Of a stretch of 64,000 nucleotides of DNA, positions 55,443-64,000 are shown piece by piece. The DNA lies in NCBI RefSeq assembly GCF_001347015.1, contig NZ_CFGI01000002.1:62001-126000 (forward strand), given 5' to 3'. Within the stretch, counting starts at the first letter, position 1, and each line of letters opens with the position of its first letter. Position numbers and translations under genes: made by a program. The notes under the pieces were generated by a model, which saw nothing but the letters and a program-made list of their open reading frames with translations, did no database searches and had not been told where the DNA came from. The stretch is from Streptococcus pneumoniae (GTDB lineage Bacteria; Bacillota; Bacilli; Lactobacillales; Streptococcaceae).

Positions 55443-56538
55443 TTAGCTAATTCGCCACTTGAGATAGGCATCGATAAAACCATCTAGGTCCCCATCCATA
55501 ACCTTATCTACCTGAGCAACCTCAAAGCTAGTTCGGTGATCTTTTACCATAGTATAAGGTGTGAAGACATAGGAACGGATTTGACTTCCCCATGTGATCT
55601 CCTTTTTCTCACCTTTGAGGGAATCTACCTCTGCAGCCTTCTTCTCTTGCTCCATTTGATAGAGCTTAGCCTGCAACATCTTCATGGCACGATCTCTATT
55701 TCCATACTGGGTACGATCCACTGTTGATTGGACAACAATTCCAGTTGGAATGTGGGTTAAACGCACACCTGTTGAAACCTTATTGACGTTTTGTCCACCG
55801 GCACCACCTGAACGGAAGGTGTCCATCTTGATGTCATCTTCACGGATTTCCACTTCAATAGTATCATCCAATTCTGGCATCACTTCTACAGATGTGAAAG
55901 ATGTATGGCGACGTTTGGCAGAGTCAAATGGTGAAATACGGACCAAACGATGAACACCCATTTCTGACTTGAGAAGGCCATAGGCATTAGGCCCTTCAAA
56001 TGATAAAGTTACTGACTTGATACCAGCTTCATCACCTGCTTGGTAATCCAACACTTCCACTTTAAAGCCTTTAGCATTACCATAACGAGTGTACATACGA
56101 AGCAACATATCACCCCAGTCCTGCGCCTCAGTACCACCAGAACCTGGATGGATTTCCAAGATGGCATTATTATGGTCATAAGGTTCTGACAAGAGCAAGG
56201 TCATCTCGTAACTGGTCATCATCTTATCAAGTTCGGCTAACTGCGCTACCAGTTCTTCTTGAACTGACGCGTCTTCTGCTAAGAAGTCCAATAAAATTTC
56301 GACTTCATCCTGTAACTCTTCCATTTTGTGGAAAGTGTTATAGGTGTTTTTTAATTCATTTAATTCTTGCGACGTTTTTTGGGCCGCGATATTATCGTTC
56401 CAAAAATCAGGTTCTGTCATCTTGTTTTCCAAGATGGCAATCTCTTCCTCTAGCCCTTCGAGGTCAAAGAGACCCCCTGAAAGAAGCTAATTTTTCACGA
56501 TTTGCGTCAATTTTCTGACGGATTACTGAAATGTCCAT
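55443..56538 (-). CDS. prfB: Peptide chain release factor 2, with programmed +1 frameshift
   Basis: Release factor for UGA/UAA. Translation starts at the ATG at 56538 (GGAG 5 nt upstream), runs 24 codons to CTT TGA (stop at 56466-56464), and must shift +1 at CTTTGAC to continue in the main frame (55443 onward). AGGGGG (56478-56473) just upstream is the internal Shine-Dalgarno stimulator. The main part has the UGA-recognition SPF (RISPFDS) and the catalytic GGQ ([10 protein letters not shown]). It is autoregulated by RF2 supply. It leads prfB-ftsE-ftsX. Confidence 0.95.
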
Positions 56539-56619
56539 AAATACTCCTTTTTTACATCATTTCATTATAGCATATTTTATCATTTCTTTCCATCTTTTGC
56601 TCTAGTTCCTTTTTATGAA

Positions 56620-56646
56620 AAAAGAAAAAAGAAGCCTTTCGGCTTC
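56620..56646 (-). terminator. Terminator of the CBS-ACT gene
   Basis: Minus strand GAAGCC-GAAA-GGCTTC followed by TTTTTTC, with a stable GAAA tetraloop. Confidence 0.9.
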
Positions 56647-56651
56647 CCTTC

Positions 56652-57308
56652 TTACAAGACTTTTGCTGAAGTGCGAGTGATTTCTTCCACTTGAATACCA
56701 TTTGCTTCAAATTTTTCTTTCAAGGCTGGTAAATCAATTGATCCATCGATTTGCACTTCGATAATGACCTTACCATCCTTACGCGGAATATTGACTGTAT
56801 GGGAGATATTCAAATTTTCTTCAACGATTAGAGAAACAATCTTACCAAGAACGCCGACTTCATTTTCCGTAACAAAGCGCACACGAATTCCTTCTTCTCC
56901 ATAGCCAGCAATTTCAAGAAAGGCTTGGAAAACGTCACGGTCCGTAATAACCCCATAGACTTGATGGTTATCTACTACAGGAAGAATACCAATCTTATTT
57001 TTCAACATCAGATAAGTTGCATCCTCTAGACTCGCATAGCCTGAAACAGTGACAACATCACGAATCATGACATCTTTTACTTTTGTCTTATTTAGAAGAT
57101 AGTTCATCTCATAGATAGAAAGACTGGTTGCTTTTGACGGACTAGCTTGAGCAATGGTTCCTTCAGTTACCAAACCAACTAATTGATCATTTTCGATAAC
57201 AGGCAAGCGGTGTAAACCTTGCTCTCTCATCAAATCTGCTGCATGAGATACTGTTGTATCTGGACTAATATACACTACCTTGCGGGTCATAAAATCTTTA
57301 ACTGCCAT
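56652..57308 (-). CDS. CBS-pair and ACT domain protein (AcuB-like)
   Basis: A 218-residue protein: two CBS motifs (about 1-55, MAVKDFMTRKVVYISPDTTV, and 75-135, VKDVMIRDVVTVSGYASL) and a C-terminal ACT-like domain (about 140-210, RVRFVTENEVGVLGKIVSLI). CBS pairs bind adenine nucleotides and ACT domains bind amino acids, so it may sense both. It lies next to the branched-chain amino acid transporter, separated by a terminator, and has GGAG before its ATG. Its target is unknown. Confidence 0.85.
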   Translation of the reverse strand: MAVKDFMTRKVVYISPDTTVSHAADLMREQGLHRLPVIENDQLVGLVTEGTIAQASPSKATSLSIYEMNYLLNKTKVKDVMIRDVVTVSGYASLEDATYLMLKNKIGILPVVDNHQVYGVITDRDVFQAFLEIAGYGEEGIRVRFVTENEVGVLGKIVSLIVEENLNISHTVNIPRKDGKVIIEVQIDGSIDLPALKEKFEANGIQVEEITRTSAKVL

Positions 57309-57413
57309 GAGACTTCTCCTTTTCTATTCTTATCCCTATTATACAATCTTTTTGCAAATCTATCAAACGCTTACATTTCTTTTTCAAAATTCAGAAAAGT
57401 ATGAATAAGCTAG

Positions 57414-57439
57414 CAAAAAGAGCTCTGAAATCGAGCTCT
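57414..57439 (-). terminator. Terminator of the liv operon
   Basis: Minus strand AGAGCTC-GATTTCA-GAGCTCT followed by TTTTTG. The 306-bp gap also holds a 9-bp stem GAATGAAAG/CTTTCATTC (57442-57467). Confidence 0.8.
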
Positions 57440-57505
57440 GTGAATGAAAGTAAGATAGCTTTCATTCGATTTTTTAATTATTAGAAATTAAGCTTTCAAT
57501 ATATA

Positions 57506-57617
57506 TGTAGATTACTTTGTAATCTACATCTACCGACTAAAAAGGTCCCCCGGACTAAATTGATGATTACTTCATAATCTTCATCTGCCGACTAAAACAA
57601 TCCACTGGATTGTTTTA
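57506..57617 (-). repeat. Tandem hairpin module after livF
   Basis: Two related units of about 56 bp share ATTACTTnnTAATCTnCATCT and CCGACTAAAA. Unit one forms TGTAGATTAC-TTT-GTAATCTACA (57506-57528). Unit two ends in CTAAAACAATCC-ACT-GGATTGTTTTAG (57590-57616), which includes the livF stop codon. They would give strong 3' structure to the liv mRNA. Confidence 0.65.
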
Positions 57618-58325
57618 GCCACCTAGATATGCTTTTCTGACTTCTTCTGATGAGGCGAGTTCTTTTCCTGTTCCGGATAGGACTATTTTTCCTGTTTCCA
57701 GTACATAGCCTCGGTCAGAGATTGCGAGTGCCTTATTGGCATTTTGTTCAATCAAGAGGACGGTTGTTCCTTGTTTCTGTATATCTTGAATGATATCAAA
57801 AATCTCTTGGATAAAGATTGGGGCAAGTCCCATTGATGGTTCATCTAAAAGAAGAAGTTTTGGTGTTGACATAAGAGCGCGTCCCATGGCAAGCATTTGT
57901 TGCTCACCACCTGAAAGAGTGGCTGCGTCTTGGTTCTTCCGTTCTTCAAGACGAGGAAAACGTGAGAAAACTTTTTTCAAGTTAGCTTGATTTTCTTCAC
58001 GATTTTTCTTTAAGAAAGCTCCCATCTCAAGATTTTCCATAACAGTCAAACCAGGGAAAACATGGCGTCCTTCTGGTACTTGTGAAAGACCACCTGCCAC
58101 GATTTTTTGAGCTGGCATTTTTTGGATTTCTTGACCTAAAAATTCAATCTTTCCTGAACTTGGTCTAACCAAACCAGACAAGGTACGGAGAATGGTTGTC
58201 TTACCTGCACCATTGGCACCGATAAGGGAAACTACCTCTCCTTCATTCACTTCAAAGCTTACATCACGGACTGCTTGGATCATGCCGTAATGCACAGAAA
58301 GATTATCAACTTTTAACATAGACAT
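57615..58325 (-). CDS. livF: Branched-chain amino acid ABC transporter ATPase LivF
   Basis: A 236-residue ATPase: Walker A GANGAGKTT, signature LSGGEQQ, Walker B LLLDEPSMGLAP and the switch His position replaced by Gln (LIEQNANKA), as is typical of LivF. With LivG it powers uptake of leucine, isoleucine and valine. Its ATG overlaps the livG stop (TAATG). The stop codon lies inside a hairpin repeat. Confidence 0.95.
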   Translation of the reverse strand: MSMLKVDNLSVHYGMIQAVRDVSFEVNEGEVVSLIGANGAGKTTILRTLSGLVRPSSGKIEFLGQEIQKMPAQKIVAGGLSQVPEGRHVFPGLTVMENLEMGAFLKKNREENQANLKKVFSRFPRLEERKNQDAATLSGGEQQMLAMGRALMSTPKLLLLDEPSMGLAPIFIQEIFDIIQDIQKQGTTVLLIEQNANKALAISDRGYVLETGKIVLSGTGKELASSEEVRKAYLGG

Positions 58326-59089
58326 TAGGCTTCACCTCCTAGATAAGCTTCGATAACGCGTTTATTGGTCTTAATTTCGTCAGGAGTTCCTTGTGCAATC
58401 AAACGGCCATATTCAAGTACGTAGATACGTTCTGTTACTTCCATGACCAGATTCATATCGTGTTCAATCAACATGATTGTAATTTTAAATTCATCTTTGA
58501 TACGACGAATTAACTCAGTCAATTCGGCTGTTTCCTGTGGGTTCATACCTGCTGCTGGTTCATCTAAAAAGAGAATTTTAGGTTCCGTAGCAAGGGCACG
58601 AACAATTTCCAAACGACGTTGCTGTCCATAGGCGAGGTTTTTAGCAAGAGTCTCTGCATCACCATCTAAATCAAAGATTTTCAACAGTTCCAAAGCTTTA
58701 GCCTTTAATTCTTTTTCACTCTTATAAAAAGCTGGTAGGCGTAAGAAGCTAGCAAAAACATGTTGTTTGTGATGGTTGCCAAAAGCAATCAAAACATTGT
58801 CCAAAACTGTTAAATCTTTAAAGAGACGGATATTTTGGAAAGTACGTCCAAGTCCCAAAGAGGCAATCTTATAAGGTGACTTTCCATTCAAAAGGTGACC
58901 ATCTAAGGTAACTGTTCCCTCACTTGGTTCATAGACACCGGTCAAAAGGTTGAAAAGGGTTGTTTTACCAGCTCCGTTTGGACCGATTAGTCCAACCAGT
59001 TCCCCTTCGTTTAATTCAAGAGTCACATCTCCAACAGCTGTTAGACCGCCAAAATGTTTGGTTAACTGTTTTACTTCAAGTAATGCCAT
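58325..59089 (-). CDS. livG: Branched-chain amino acid ABC transporter ATPase LivG
   Basis: A 254-residue ATPase: Walker A GPNGAGKTT, the LivG-type FQNIRLF Q-loop, the signature NLAYGQQRRLEI, Walker B ILFLDEPAAGMNP and switch His of LIEHDMNLV. Coupled at both ends by TAATG overlaps to livM and livF. Confidence 0.95.
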   Translation of the reverse strand: MALLEVKQLTKHFGGLTAVGDVTLELNEGELVGLIGPNGAGKTTLFNLLTGVYEPSEGTVTLDGHLLNGKSPYKIASLGLGRTFQNIRLFKDLTVLDNVLIAFGNHHKQHVFASFLRLPAFYKSEKELKAKALELLKIFDLDGDAETLAKNLAYGQQRRLEIVRALATEPKILFLDEPAAGMNPQETAELTELIRRIKDEFKITIMLIEHDMNLVMEVTERIYVLEYGRLIAQGTPDEIKTNKRVIEAYLGGEA

Positions 59090-60045
59090 TAGTTTTGTTC
59101 CTCCTTCTTAGATTTTTTAAAGAAACGTGATAGGCTCAATTCCCATGTTCCAAGAAGTCCACCTGGTCTGAAAATCATTACCAATACCAAGGCCAAAGCG
59201 TAAATAATCATACGCACGCTAGCAACATCTTGGAGAAGCATATTCAAAATTCCCAGAACAATAGCTGAAACAATGGCACCTGTAATTGAACCAAGTCCAC
59301 CAAATACAACGATGATCAATACGTTGATTGAGTTGATGAAGGTGTAATCTTTCGGTACAACAGATCCAATAAATCCTGCCTGAAGTGACCCTGCAATACT
59401 TGCAGTAATGGCACCAAAGACAAAAGCGATAATTTTAATTTTAGTCGTATTAACCCCAACTGACTCAGCAGCAATTTCATCCTCACGAACGGATAGGGTT
59501 GAACGACCAATAGGGCTACGCAAGAAGTTCAAGGTTGCAATGGTTGTAATCACGACAAAGAAGTAAACCATTTGCCAAGTTGTAAAGTTTGGAATTCCCA
59601 AGATACCTGCCGCACCATTTGTAAGGCTTCCGCCATTGATGATACAGATACGAATAATTTCAGAAACACCTAGAGTAGCCACCGCAAGGTAATCCCCCTT
59701 CAAGCGCAAGGTTGGAATCCCGACAAGTAAGGCAACTGCTCCTGAAAGTAAAGCCCCTACAAGCATGGCTCCAAAGAAGGCACCGTAGGTTGGTGATTTA
59801 GAACCAATAATAGCTGCAGCATAGGCACCAATCGCCATGAAACCAGCATGACCAAGTGAAAATTGGCCTGAAAAACCAACGATTAAGTTGAGACCAACAG
59901 CCAGAATAATATTAATTCCAATTTGTTGTAAAATCTGTACATAGAATAGATTGAGTACTCCGACTGAAACCAATACACTAATCAAGCCATAGCCAGCTAA
60001 CAAAAGGAGTAACCATAGAATATTAACTTTTAAATTTTCTTTCAT
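59089..60045 (-). CDS. livM: Branched-chain amino acid ABC transporter permease LivM
   Basis: A 318-residue permease with about eight to ten membrane segments and the family motif GLNLIVGFSGQFSLGHAGFMAIGAYA (described here only by its pattern: GQ-x2-LGHAGF). The segment SVREDEIAAESVGVN is the cytoplasmic ATPase-coupling loop. It starts 3 nt after livH and ends within the livG start. Confidence 0.94.
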   Translation of the reverse strand: MKENLKVNILWLLLLLAGYGLISVLVSVGVLNLFYVQILQQIGINIILAVGLNLIVGFSGQFSLGHAGFMAIGAYAAAIIGSKSPTYGAFFGAMLVGALLSGAVALLVGIPTLRLKGDYLAVATLGVSEIIRICIINGGSLTNGAAGILGIPNFTTWQMVYFFVVITTIATLNFLRSPIGRSTLSVREDEIAAESVGVNTTKIKIIAFVFGAITASIAGSLQAGFIGSVVPKDYTFINSINVLIIVVFGGLGSITGAIVSAIVLGILNMLLQDVASVRMIIYALALVLVMIFRPGGLLGTWELSLSRFFKKSKKEEQN

Positions 60046-60048
60046 CGC

Positions 60049-60927
60049 TTACACCTTCTCTTTCACATTTTTACCAAGGATACCAGCTGGGCGGACAATC
60101 AAAATCAACAACAAGATTCCATAAACAATGGCATCACGGAAGTCTGACATCCCAAAGGCTGTCGCAAAGGTTTCCAATAGACCAATTACAAAACCACCAA
60201 GCGCCGCACCAGGAATGATTCCGATACCACCAAGTACCGCGGCAACGAAAGATTTAAGACCTGGAGTAACCCCCATTAAAGGCTCAAGAGAGTTATAATA
60301 AAGGGCAATCAGAACACCAGCCGCACCCGCAAGAGCTGAACCCAAAGCGAAGGTAAAGCTGATAGTACGGTTTACATTGATCCCCATCAATTGCGCTGCA
60401 TCGCTATCTACAGATACAGCACGCATGGCTTTCCCCATCTTTGTTTTTTGGACAATGACCTGTAACAAAATCATCAAAATCAAGGAAATGGCCAAGATCA
60501 TTAACTGCACATTTGTTAGGCTAACTGGTCCCAAATCATAGCGAACTGTTTGAATCGCTTGAGGGAAGGCACGGGTATTGGCACCAACCAGATAGACCAT
60601 CCCATACTCCAATAGGAAAGAAACCCCAATAGCTGTAATCAAAACAGCAATACGAGTGGAGTGGCGCAAAGGTCGGTAAGCAAGAAACTCAATCACAACA
60701 CCAAGAATGGCTGTCGCTAGCATAGCTACAATTAGCGCTACAAAGAAATTCATTTGGAAAGAATTAATCAAGAAATAACCGATAAAGGCTCCCATCATAT
60801 AAATATCACCGTGGGCGAAGTTGATGAGCTTGATAATTCCATAAACCATGGTATATCCTAGGGCTAACAGCGCGTATACACTACCTAGAATCAAACCATT
60901 TACTAGTTGTTGGAGCATAAAATTCAC
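60049..60927 (-). CDS. livH: Branched-chain amino acid ABC transporter permease LivH
   Basis: A 292-residue permease: GYTMVYGIIKLINFAHGDIY is the LivH signature near the N-terminus, MRAVSVDSDAAQLMGINV the coupling loop, and AAVLGGIGIIPGAALGGF a later segment. It is separated from livJ by 106 nt holding a stable hairpin without a T run, which may set the ratio of binding protein to permease. Confidence 0.94.
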   Translation of the reverse strand: MNFMLQQLVNGLILGSVYALLALGYTMVYGIIKLINFAHGDIYMMGAFIGYFLINSFQMNFFVALIVAMLATAILGVVIEFLAYRPLRHSTRIAVLITAIGVSFLLEYGMVYLVGANTRAFPQAIQTVRYDLGPVSLTNVQLMILAISLILMILLQVIVQKTKMGKAMRAVSVDSDAAQLMGINVNRTISFTFALGSALAGAAGVLIALYYNSLEPLMGVTPGLKSFVAAVLGGIGIIPGAALGGFVIGLLETFATAFGMSDFRDAIVYGILLLILIVRPAGILGKNVKEKV

Positions 60928-60984
60928 TCTTTCTATTTATAATTCCGAGGGTTTTCCCTCATTTTTGATAGGTTCTTAAACATC

Positions 60985-61021
60985 GAAACAGGGAGTGAGT
61001 CCGAGGCTCATTCCCTATTTC
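60985..61021 (-). promoter_or_regulatory. Intraoperon hairpin between livJ and livH
   Basis: GAAACAGGGAGTGAG pairs with CTCATTCCCTATTTC over about 7 nt with two or three wobble/mismatch positions. It is not followed by a T run on the minus strand. A role in stabilising livJ mRNA or partial termination is likely. Confidence 0.6.
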
Positions 61022-61033
61022 AACATTTTTCTA

Positions 61034-62194
61034 TTATGGTTTTACAACTTCTGCTGCTTCAACCTTACCATTGTTCATGGTCATCATGTAAGCAGTTTTG
61101 ACTGTGTTGTGGTCTGCATCAAAGCTTGTTTGACCAGTTACACCTTCAAAGTCTTTTGTTTTAGCAAGGTTGTCCTTAATCTCACCTGAGTTTTTAGCAC
61201 CTTTGGCTGCGTTTGCTACAAGGTGAACTGAATCATAAGCCAAGGCTGCAAATGTTGAAGGCTCTTCATTGTACTTAGCACGGTATGCGTCAAGGAAGGC
61301 TTTTGCTTTAGCTGAAACTTCTACAGTAGTTGAGAATCCTGAGATAAAGTAGATGTTTGATGCTTTTTCAGCAGTTGCTTGTTGTACAAACTCTTCACCG
61401 TTGAATCCATCACCACCAACGATTGGTTTGTCAATTCCCATACCACGCGCTTGGTTTACAATTTTACCAGCTTCAGTGTAGTAACCAGGAACGATAATAG
61501 CATCAAAATCTTTCCCTTTCATTTTTGTAAGGGCTGCTTGGAAGTCTGTGTCACCTGCTACGAAAGTTTCATCTGCAACGATTTCACCTTTATAAGCTTC
61601 ACGGAAGGCTTTGGCAATACCTTTAGCATAGTCGCTGGCATTGTCAGTGTAAAGAACGACTTTCTTAGCTTGCAATTTATCAGTAACATAGTTTGCGATA
61701 ATTTTTCCTTGGAAGCTATCTTGGAATGTTCCGATAAAGAGGTAATCTTGACCTTTAGTCAATCCATCTTGAGTCGCACTTGGTGAAATCAATGGAACAC
61801 CTGCTTTTGTAGCGTTAGCTACCGCAGCTGCAGTTGCACCAGATGTCGCAGGTCCTACGATTGCTGATACTTTAGATTGAGTTACAAGGTTAGTTGTTAC
61901 TGAAGCAGCCTCTGCTGTTTCAGATTTGTTATCTTTATCGACTACTTCGATCTGTTTTCCATCGATACCACCTGCAGCATTGATTTCATCAACGGCAAGT
62001 TGGGCACCTTTTTGTTCAGATGTACCGTAGGCTGCTACGGCACCAGTTTCTTCGAAGTTAAATCCGATTTTAATTGTCTTTTCCTCTACTGAGTTACCAG
62101 CAGTGTTGACTGCTCCAGACTTCACTTCTCCACAGGCTGCAAGAAGTGCTACACTTGCAAGCGCCACAAACGATAGGGCAAATTTTTTCTTCAT
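61034..62194 (-). CDS. livJ: Branched-chain amino acid-binding lipoprotein LivJ
   Basis: A 386-residue substrate-binding lipoprotein: signal peptide with lipobox LLAAC (C21), then a type I periplasmic-binding fold (IKIGFNFEETGAVAAYG, IVGPATSGATAAA, PLISPSATQDGLT, LYTDNASDYAKG). It captures leucine, isoleucine and valine at the cell surface for LivHMGF. First gene of the operon; AAGGAG precedes the ATG, and a CodY box lies in the promoter. Length is normal. Confidence 0.95.
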   Translation of the reverse strand: MKKKFALSFVALASVALLAACGEVKSGAVNTAGNSVEEKTIKIGFNFEETGAVAAYGTSEQKGAQLAVDEINAAGGIDGKQIEVVDKDNKSETAEAASVTTNLVTQSKVSAIVGPATSGATAAAVANATKAGVPLISPSATQDGLTKGQDYLFIGTFQDSFQGKIIANYVTDKLQAKKVVLYTDNASDYAKGIAKAFREAYKGEIVADETFVAGDTDFQAALTKMKGKDFDAIIVPGYYTEAGKIVNQARGMGIDKPIVGGDGFNGEEFVQQATAEKASNIYFISGFSTTVEVSAKAKAFLDAYRAKYNEEPSTFAALAYDSVHLVANAAKGAKNSGEIKDNLAKTKDFEGVTGQTSFDADHNTVKTAYMMTMNNGKVEAAEVVKP

Positions 62195-62231
62195 CTTTTT
62201 TGTCTCCTTATTTCTTAAATAGTCTGTTAAG

Positions 62232-62260
62232 AATATACCGAATTATCAGAAAATTGTCAA
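62232..62260 (-). promoter_or_regulatory. livJ promoter with CodY box
   Basis: TTGACA (62260-62255), 17-nt spacer, TATATT (62237-62232). The spacer is AATTTTCTGATAATT (62255-62241), 14 of 15 matches to the CodY consensus AATTTTCWGAAAATT. Repression by CodY in rich medium is expected. Confidence 0.85.
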
Positions 62261-62277
62261 CACTTTTCTTTAAATTT

Positions 62278-62544
62278 TTATCTGATAACGTTTTCCTCTC
62301 GATAAAGATTGCCAACAAAGGGTGTTTCCAGCTCTTGGATATGACAAACTCTAACTTTTTTTATAAACTTTTCCTTGCCCAAGCGCCCGACCAATTGCTC
62401 CACTTCTTGAGTTGGAACATAAAGTTGTAAGTAACGATGTTTCTTGGAATGATAGGTAATATCTCCATAATCCTGCAGTTTTTTGGCATCACGATTATAG
62501 TAAAGATAGATAATCAAGCCAGATCGATTGACTTTTTCAAACAT
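62278..62544 (-). CDS. YlbG family protein (DUF2129/UPF0298)
   Basis: An 88-residue cytoplasmic protein of the DUF2129 family, called YlbG in Bacillus: [36 protein letters not shown] and [14 protein letters not shown]. Function unknown. GGA-type RBS before the ATG. It lies between clpP and livJ on the same strand, after the clpP terminator. Confidence 0.85.
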   Translation of the reverse strand: MFEKVNRSGLIIYLYYNRDAKKLQDYGDITYHSKKHRYLQLYVPTQEVEQLVGRLGKEKFIKKVRVCHIQELETPFVGNLYREENVIR

Positions 62545-62583
62545 GATAAATCCTCTTTCTAAGAAATCTCTCCCTATTATACC

Positions 62584-62610
62584 AAAAAAAGCAAACCCAG
62601 TCGAGTTTGC
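62584..62610 (-). terminator. Terminator of clpP
   Basis: Minus strand GCAAAC-N8-GTTTGC followed by seven T. Confidence 0.85.
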
Positions 62611-62622
62611 CTTCTTTAATCA

Positions 62623-63213
62623 TTAGTTCAATGAATTGTTGGCCATGATTTCATCAATGAAGCCATATTCAAGTGTTTCTTGGGCACTCATCCAATTATC
62701 GCGTTCTGCATCAGCATGGACTTTTTCGATTGACTGTCCTGAATTTTCAGCCAAGATTTTTTCCAAGGTATTACGAGTTTTAAGCAAGTGTTCTGCAGCG
62801 ATCGCCATATCGGTTTGTTGGGTACCACCACCTGTACCACCCATTGGTTGGTGGATCATGTACTCAGCATTTGGAAGCATGAAACGTTTGCCTTTTGCTC
62901 CACTTGATGCGATGACTGTACCCATGGATGCAGCCATTCCCATAACGATGGTTTGGACATCTGACTTGATAAAGTTCATGGTATCAACGATTGCCAAACC
63001 AGCTGAAACGGAACCACCAGGTGTATTGACATAAAGGTAAATATCTTTTGTACTATCTTGGGCATCCAAGAAAAGCAATTGGGCAATAACAGAGTTAGCC
63101 ATATTGTCTTCAACTGGACCTGTCAGCATAATGATGCGGTCTTTGAGGAGACGTGAGTAAATATCGTAAGAACGTTCTCCACGACTTGTTTGTTCAATAA
63201 CTACAGGAATCAT
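62623..63213 (-). CDS. clpP: ATP-dependent Clp protease proteolytic subunit
   Basis: A 196-residue serine peptidase forming the Clp barrel with ClpC/ClpE/ClpX/ClpL. The triad is S96 (MGMAASMG), H121 (YMIHQPMGG) and D172 (ERDNWM). N-terminal [20 protein letters not shown] gates the pore. It degrades misfolded and regulatory proteins and controls competence and virulence. Its promoter has a perfect CtsR site, so it is a heat-shock gene. Confidence 0.97.
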   Translation of the reverse strand: MIPVVIEQTSRGERSYDIYSRLLKDRIIMLTGPVEDNMANSVIAQLLFLDAQDSTKDIYLYVNTPGGSVSAGLAIVDTMNFIKSDVQTIVMGMAASMGTVIASSGAKGKRFMLPNAEYMIHQPMGGTGGGTQQTDMAIAAEHLLKTRNTLEKILAENSGQSIEKVHADAERDNWMSAQETLEYGFIDEIMANNSLN

Positions 63214-63267
63214 TTATTTCTCCTTTTGAGTTTTAATTTTGTTTGTCAAATGACTGAAGATAAGACT

Positions 63268-63297
63268 ATTATAATATCTTGGTCAAAAAAGGTCAAA
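63268..63297 (-). promoter_or_regulatory. clpP promoter with CtsR operator
   Basis: GGTCAAA-AAA-GGTCAAA (63281-63297) is a perfect CtsR heptad repeat. On the minus strand it supplies TTGACC as -35 (63296-63291), with a 17-nt spacer to TATAAT (63273-63268). Confidence 0.9.
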
Positions 63298-63385
63298 TTT
63301 TTGCTCTGTTTTCATTAGACAGAAACAAAAACTCAACCTCCTTTCACGACTGAAAATTCTTTTTCAAGTCAATCTCTTTTTAATT

Positions 63386-64000
63386 TTATTTTGTACCGAA
63401 CAAGCGGTCCCCAGCATCTCCAAGACCTGGAACGATATAACCGTGTTCGTTCAAGCGTTCATCCAAGGCTGCTGTAAAGATTTCTACATCTGGATGAGCT
63501 TCTTGAAGGGCTTTTACACCTTCTGGTGCTGATACAAGGCAGACAAATTTAATATTTGATGCGCCACGTTTTTTAAGAGAATCAACAGCCAAGATTGCTG
63601 AGCCACCTGTTGCCAACATTGGATCTACGACAAAAATTTGACGTTGGTCAATATCCTCAGGCAATTTTACCAAGTATTCAACTGGTTGAAGCGTTTCTTC
63701 ATCACGGTACATACCGATGTGACCAACCTTAGCAGCTGGAACCAAGCTCAAGAGCCCATCGACCATCCCGATACCTGCACGCAAGATTGGAACGATAGCC
63801 AATTTCTTACCTGCCAATTGTTTTTGAACTGTTTTTGTAATTGGTGTTTCGATTTCCACATCTTCTAGTGGAAGATCACGAAGTACTTCATACCCCATCA
63901 ACATTGCAATCTCATCTACTAGCTCACGAAAAGCTTTTGTAGAAGTATCTGTCCGACGCAAGATTGACAATTTGTGTTGAATCAGCGGGTGATTAATAAC
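63386..64000 (-). CDS. upp: Uracil phosphoribosyltransferase, N-terminus beyond window
   Basis: Salvage enzyme making UMP from uracil and PRPP. The window holds 204 residues plus the stop, beginning [16 protein letters not shown]; about five N-terminal residues lie past the edge. The PRPP-binding motif is [12 protein letters not shown], and [12 protein letters not shown] and the uracil-binding [12 protein letters not shown] are present. It is upstream of clpP on the same strand; no strong terminator is seen between them. Confidence 0.96.
   Translation of the reverse strand, partial: VINHPLIQHKLSILRRTDTSTKAFRELVDEIAMLMGYEVLRDLPLEDVEIETPITKTVQKQLAGKKLAIVPILRAGIGMVDGLLSLVPAAKVGHIGMYRDEETLQPVEYLVKLPEDIDQRQIFVVDPMLATGGSAILAVDSLKKRGASNIKFVCLVSAPEGVKALQEAHPDVEIFTAALDERLNEHGYIVPGLGDAGDRLFGTK

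Overview
The window is chromosomal DNA of a mitis-group streptococcus, most probably Streptococcus pneumoniae or a very close relative. The evidence is a recognisable housekeeping gene order (ezrA-gyrB, dinG-rodA, ciaRH-pepN, metG, slrA, rpsP-khpA, rimM-trmD, sodA, metK, prfB-ftsE-ftsX, livJHMGF, clpP, upp), six BOX elements that match the BOX family down to the 45-bp boxB unit, low GC, strong GGAG-type ribosome binding sites and many TGnTATAAT extended -10 promoters. Most genes lie on the minus strand. I saw no rRNA, tRNA, CRISPR array, prophage or intact insertion sequence.

Region by region. 1-10.5 kb: a BOX, a small DUF1827 gene, then division, topology and wall genes (ezrA, gyrB, a HAD protein, a DJ-1 protein, rodA, dinG, a U32 peptidase). 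10.6-15.6 kb: a small membrane protein, the CiaRH two-component system and aminopeptidase N. 15.7-21.5 kb: a compact six-gene operon of small-molecule enzymes (DUF2829/Tad2-like, SDR, Nudix, GNAT, an orphan PEP-utilising TIM barrel, ASCH), an aldo-keto reductase, and a PadR repressor with its membrane partner. 21.6-28.8 kb: a long BOX, metG, a MacAB-like efflux system and glutathione reductase. 28.9-32.5 kb: an AT-rich lactococcin-972-type bacteriocin cluster with ABC ATPase and DUF1430 membrane protein, the clearest accessory island. 32.7-38.9 kb: bioY, small nucleic-acid-binding proteins, trmD/rimM, rpsP/khpA, decayed intergenic DNA and a membrane protein/XRE regulator pair. 39.2-51.2 kb: slrA, an ABC-F ATPase, vanZ, rlmN, yutD, sodA, holA, pyrD, metK, a DEAD-box helicase and an EEP-family phosphatase. 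51.2-64 kb: a glucose/maltose-type PTS, ftsEX, prfB, a CBS-ACT protein, the branched-chain amino acid transporter, ylbG, clpP and the 5'-truncated upp.

Regulation can be read directly in several places: an S_MK (SAM-III) type riboswitch before metK, a programmed +1 frameshift in prfB, a CodY box in the livJ promoter, a perfect CtsR site at clpP, a 25-bp palindromic LacI/MalR-type operator before the PTS gene, a BirA-like box at bioY, palindromes at the padR promoter and twin operators before the XRE/membrane pair. Three genes (HAD, dinG, U32) have TGGTATAAT only 7-8 nt before the ATG and may be made from leaderless mRNAs.

The best candidates for something undescribed are the six-gene operon at 15.7-19.2 kb and the bacteriocin cluster, whose precursor gene has no conventional start codon. 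All family assignments are from reading the sequence; no search was run.
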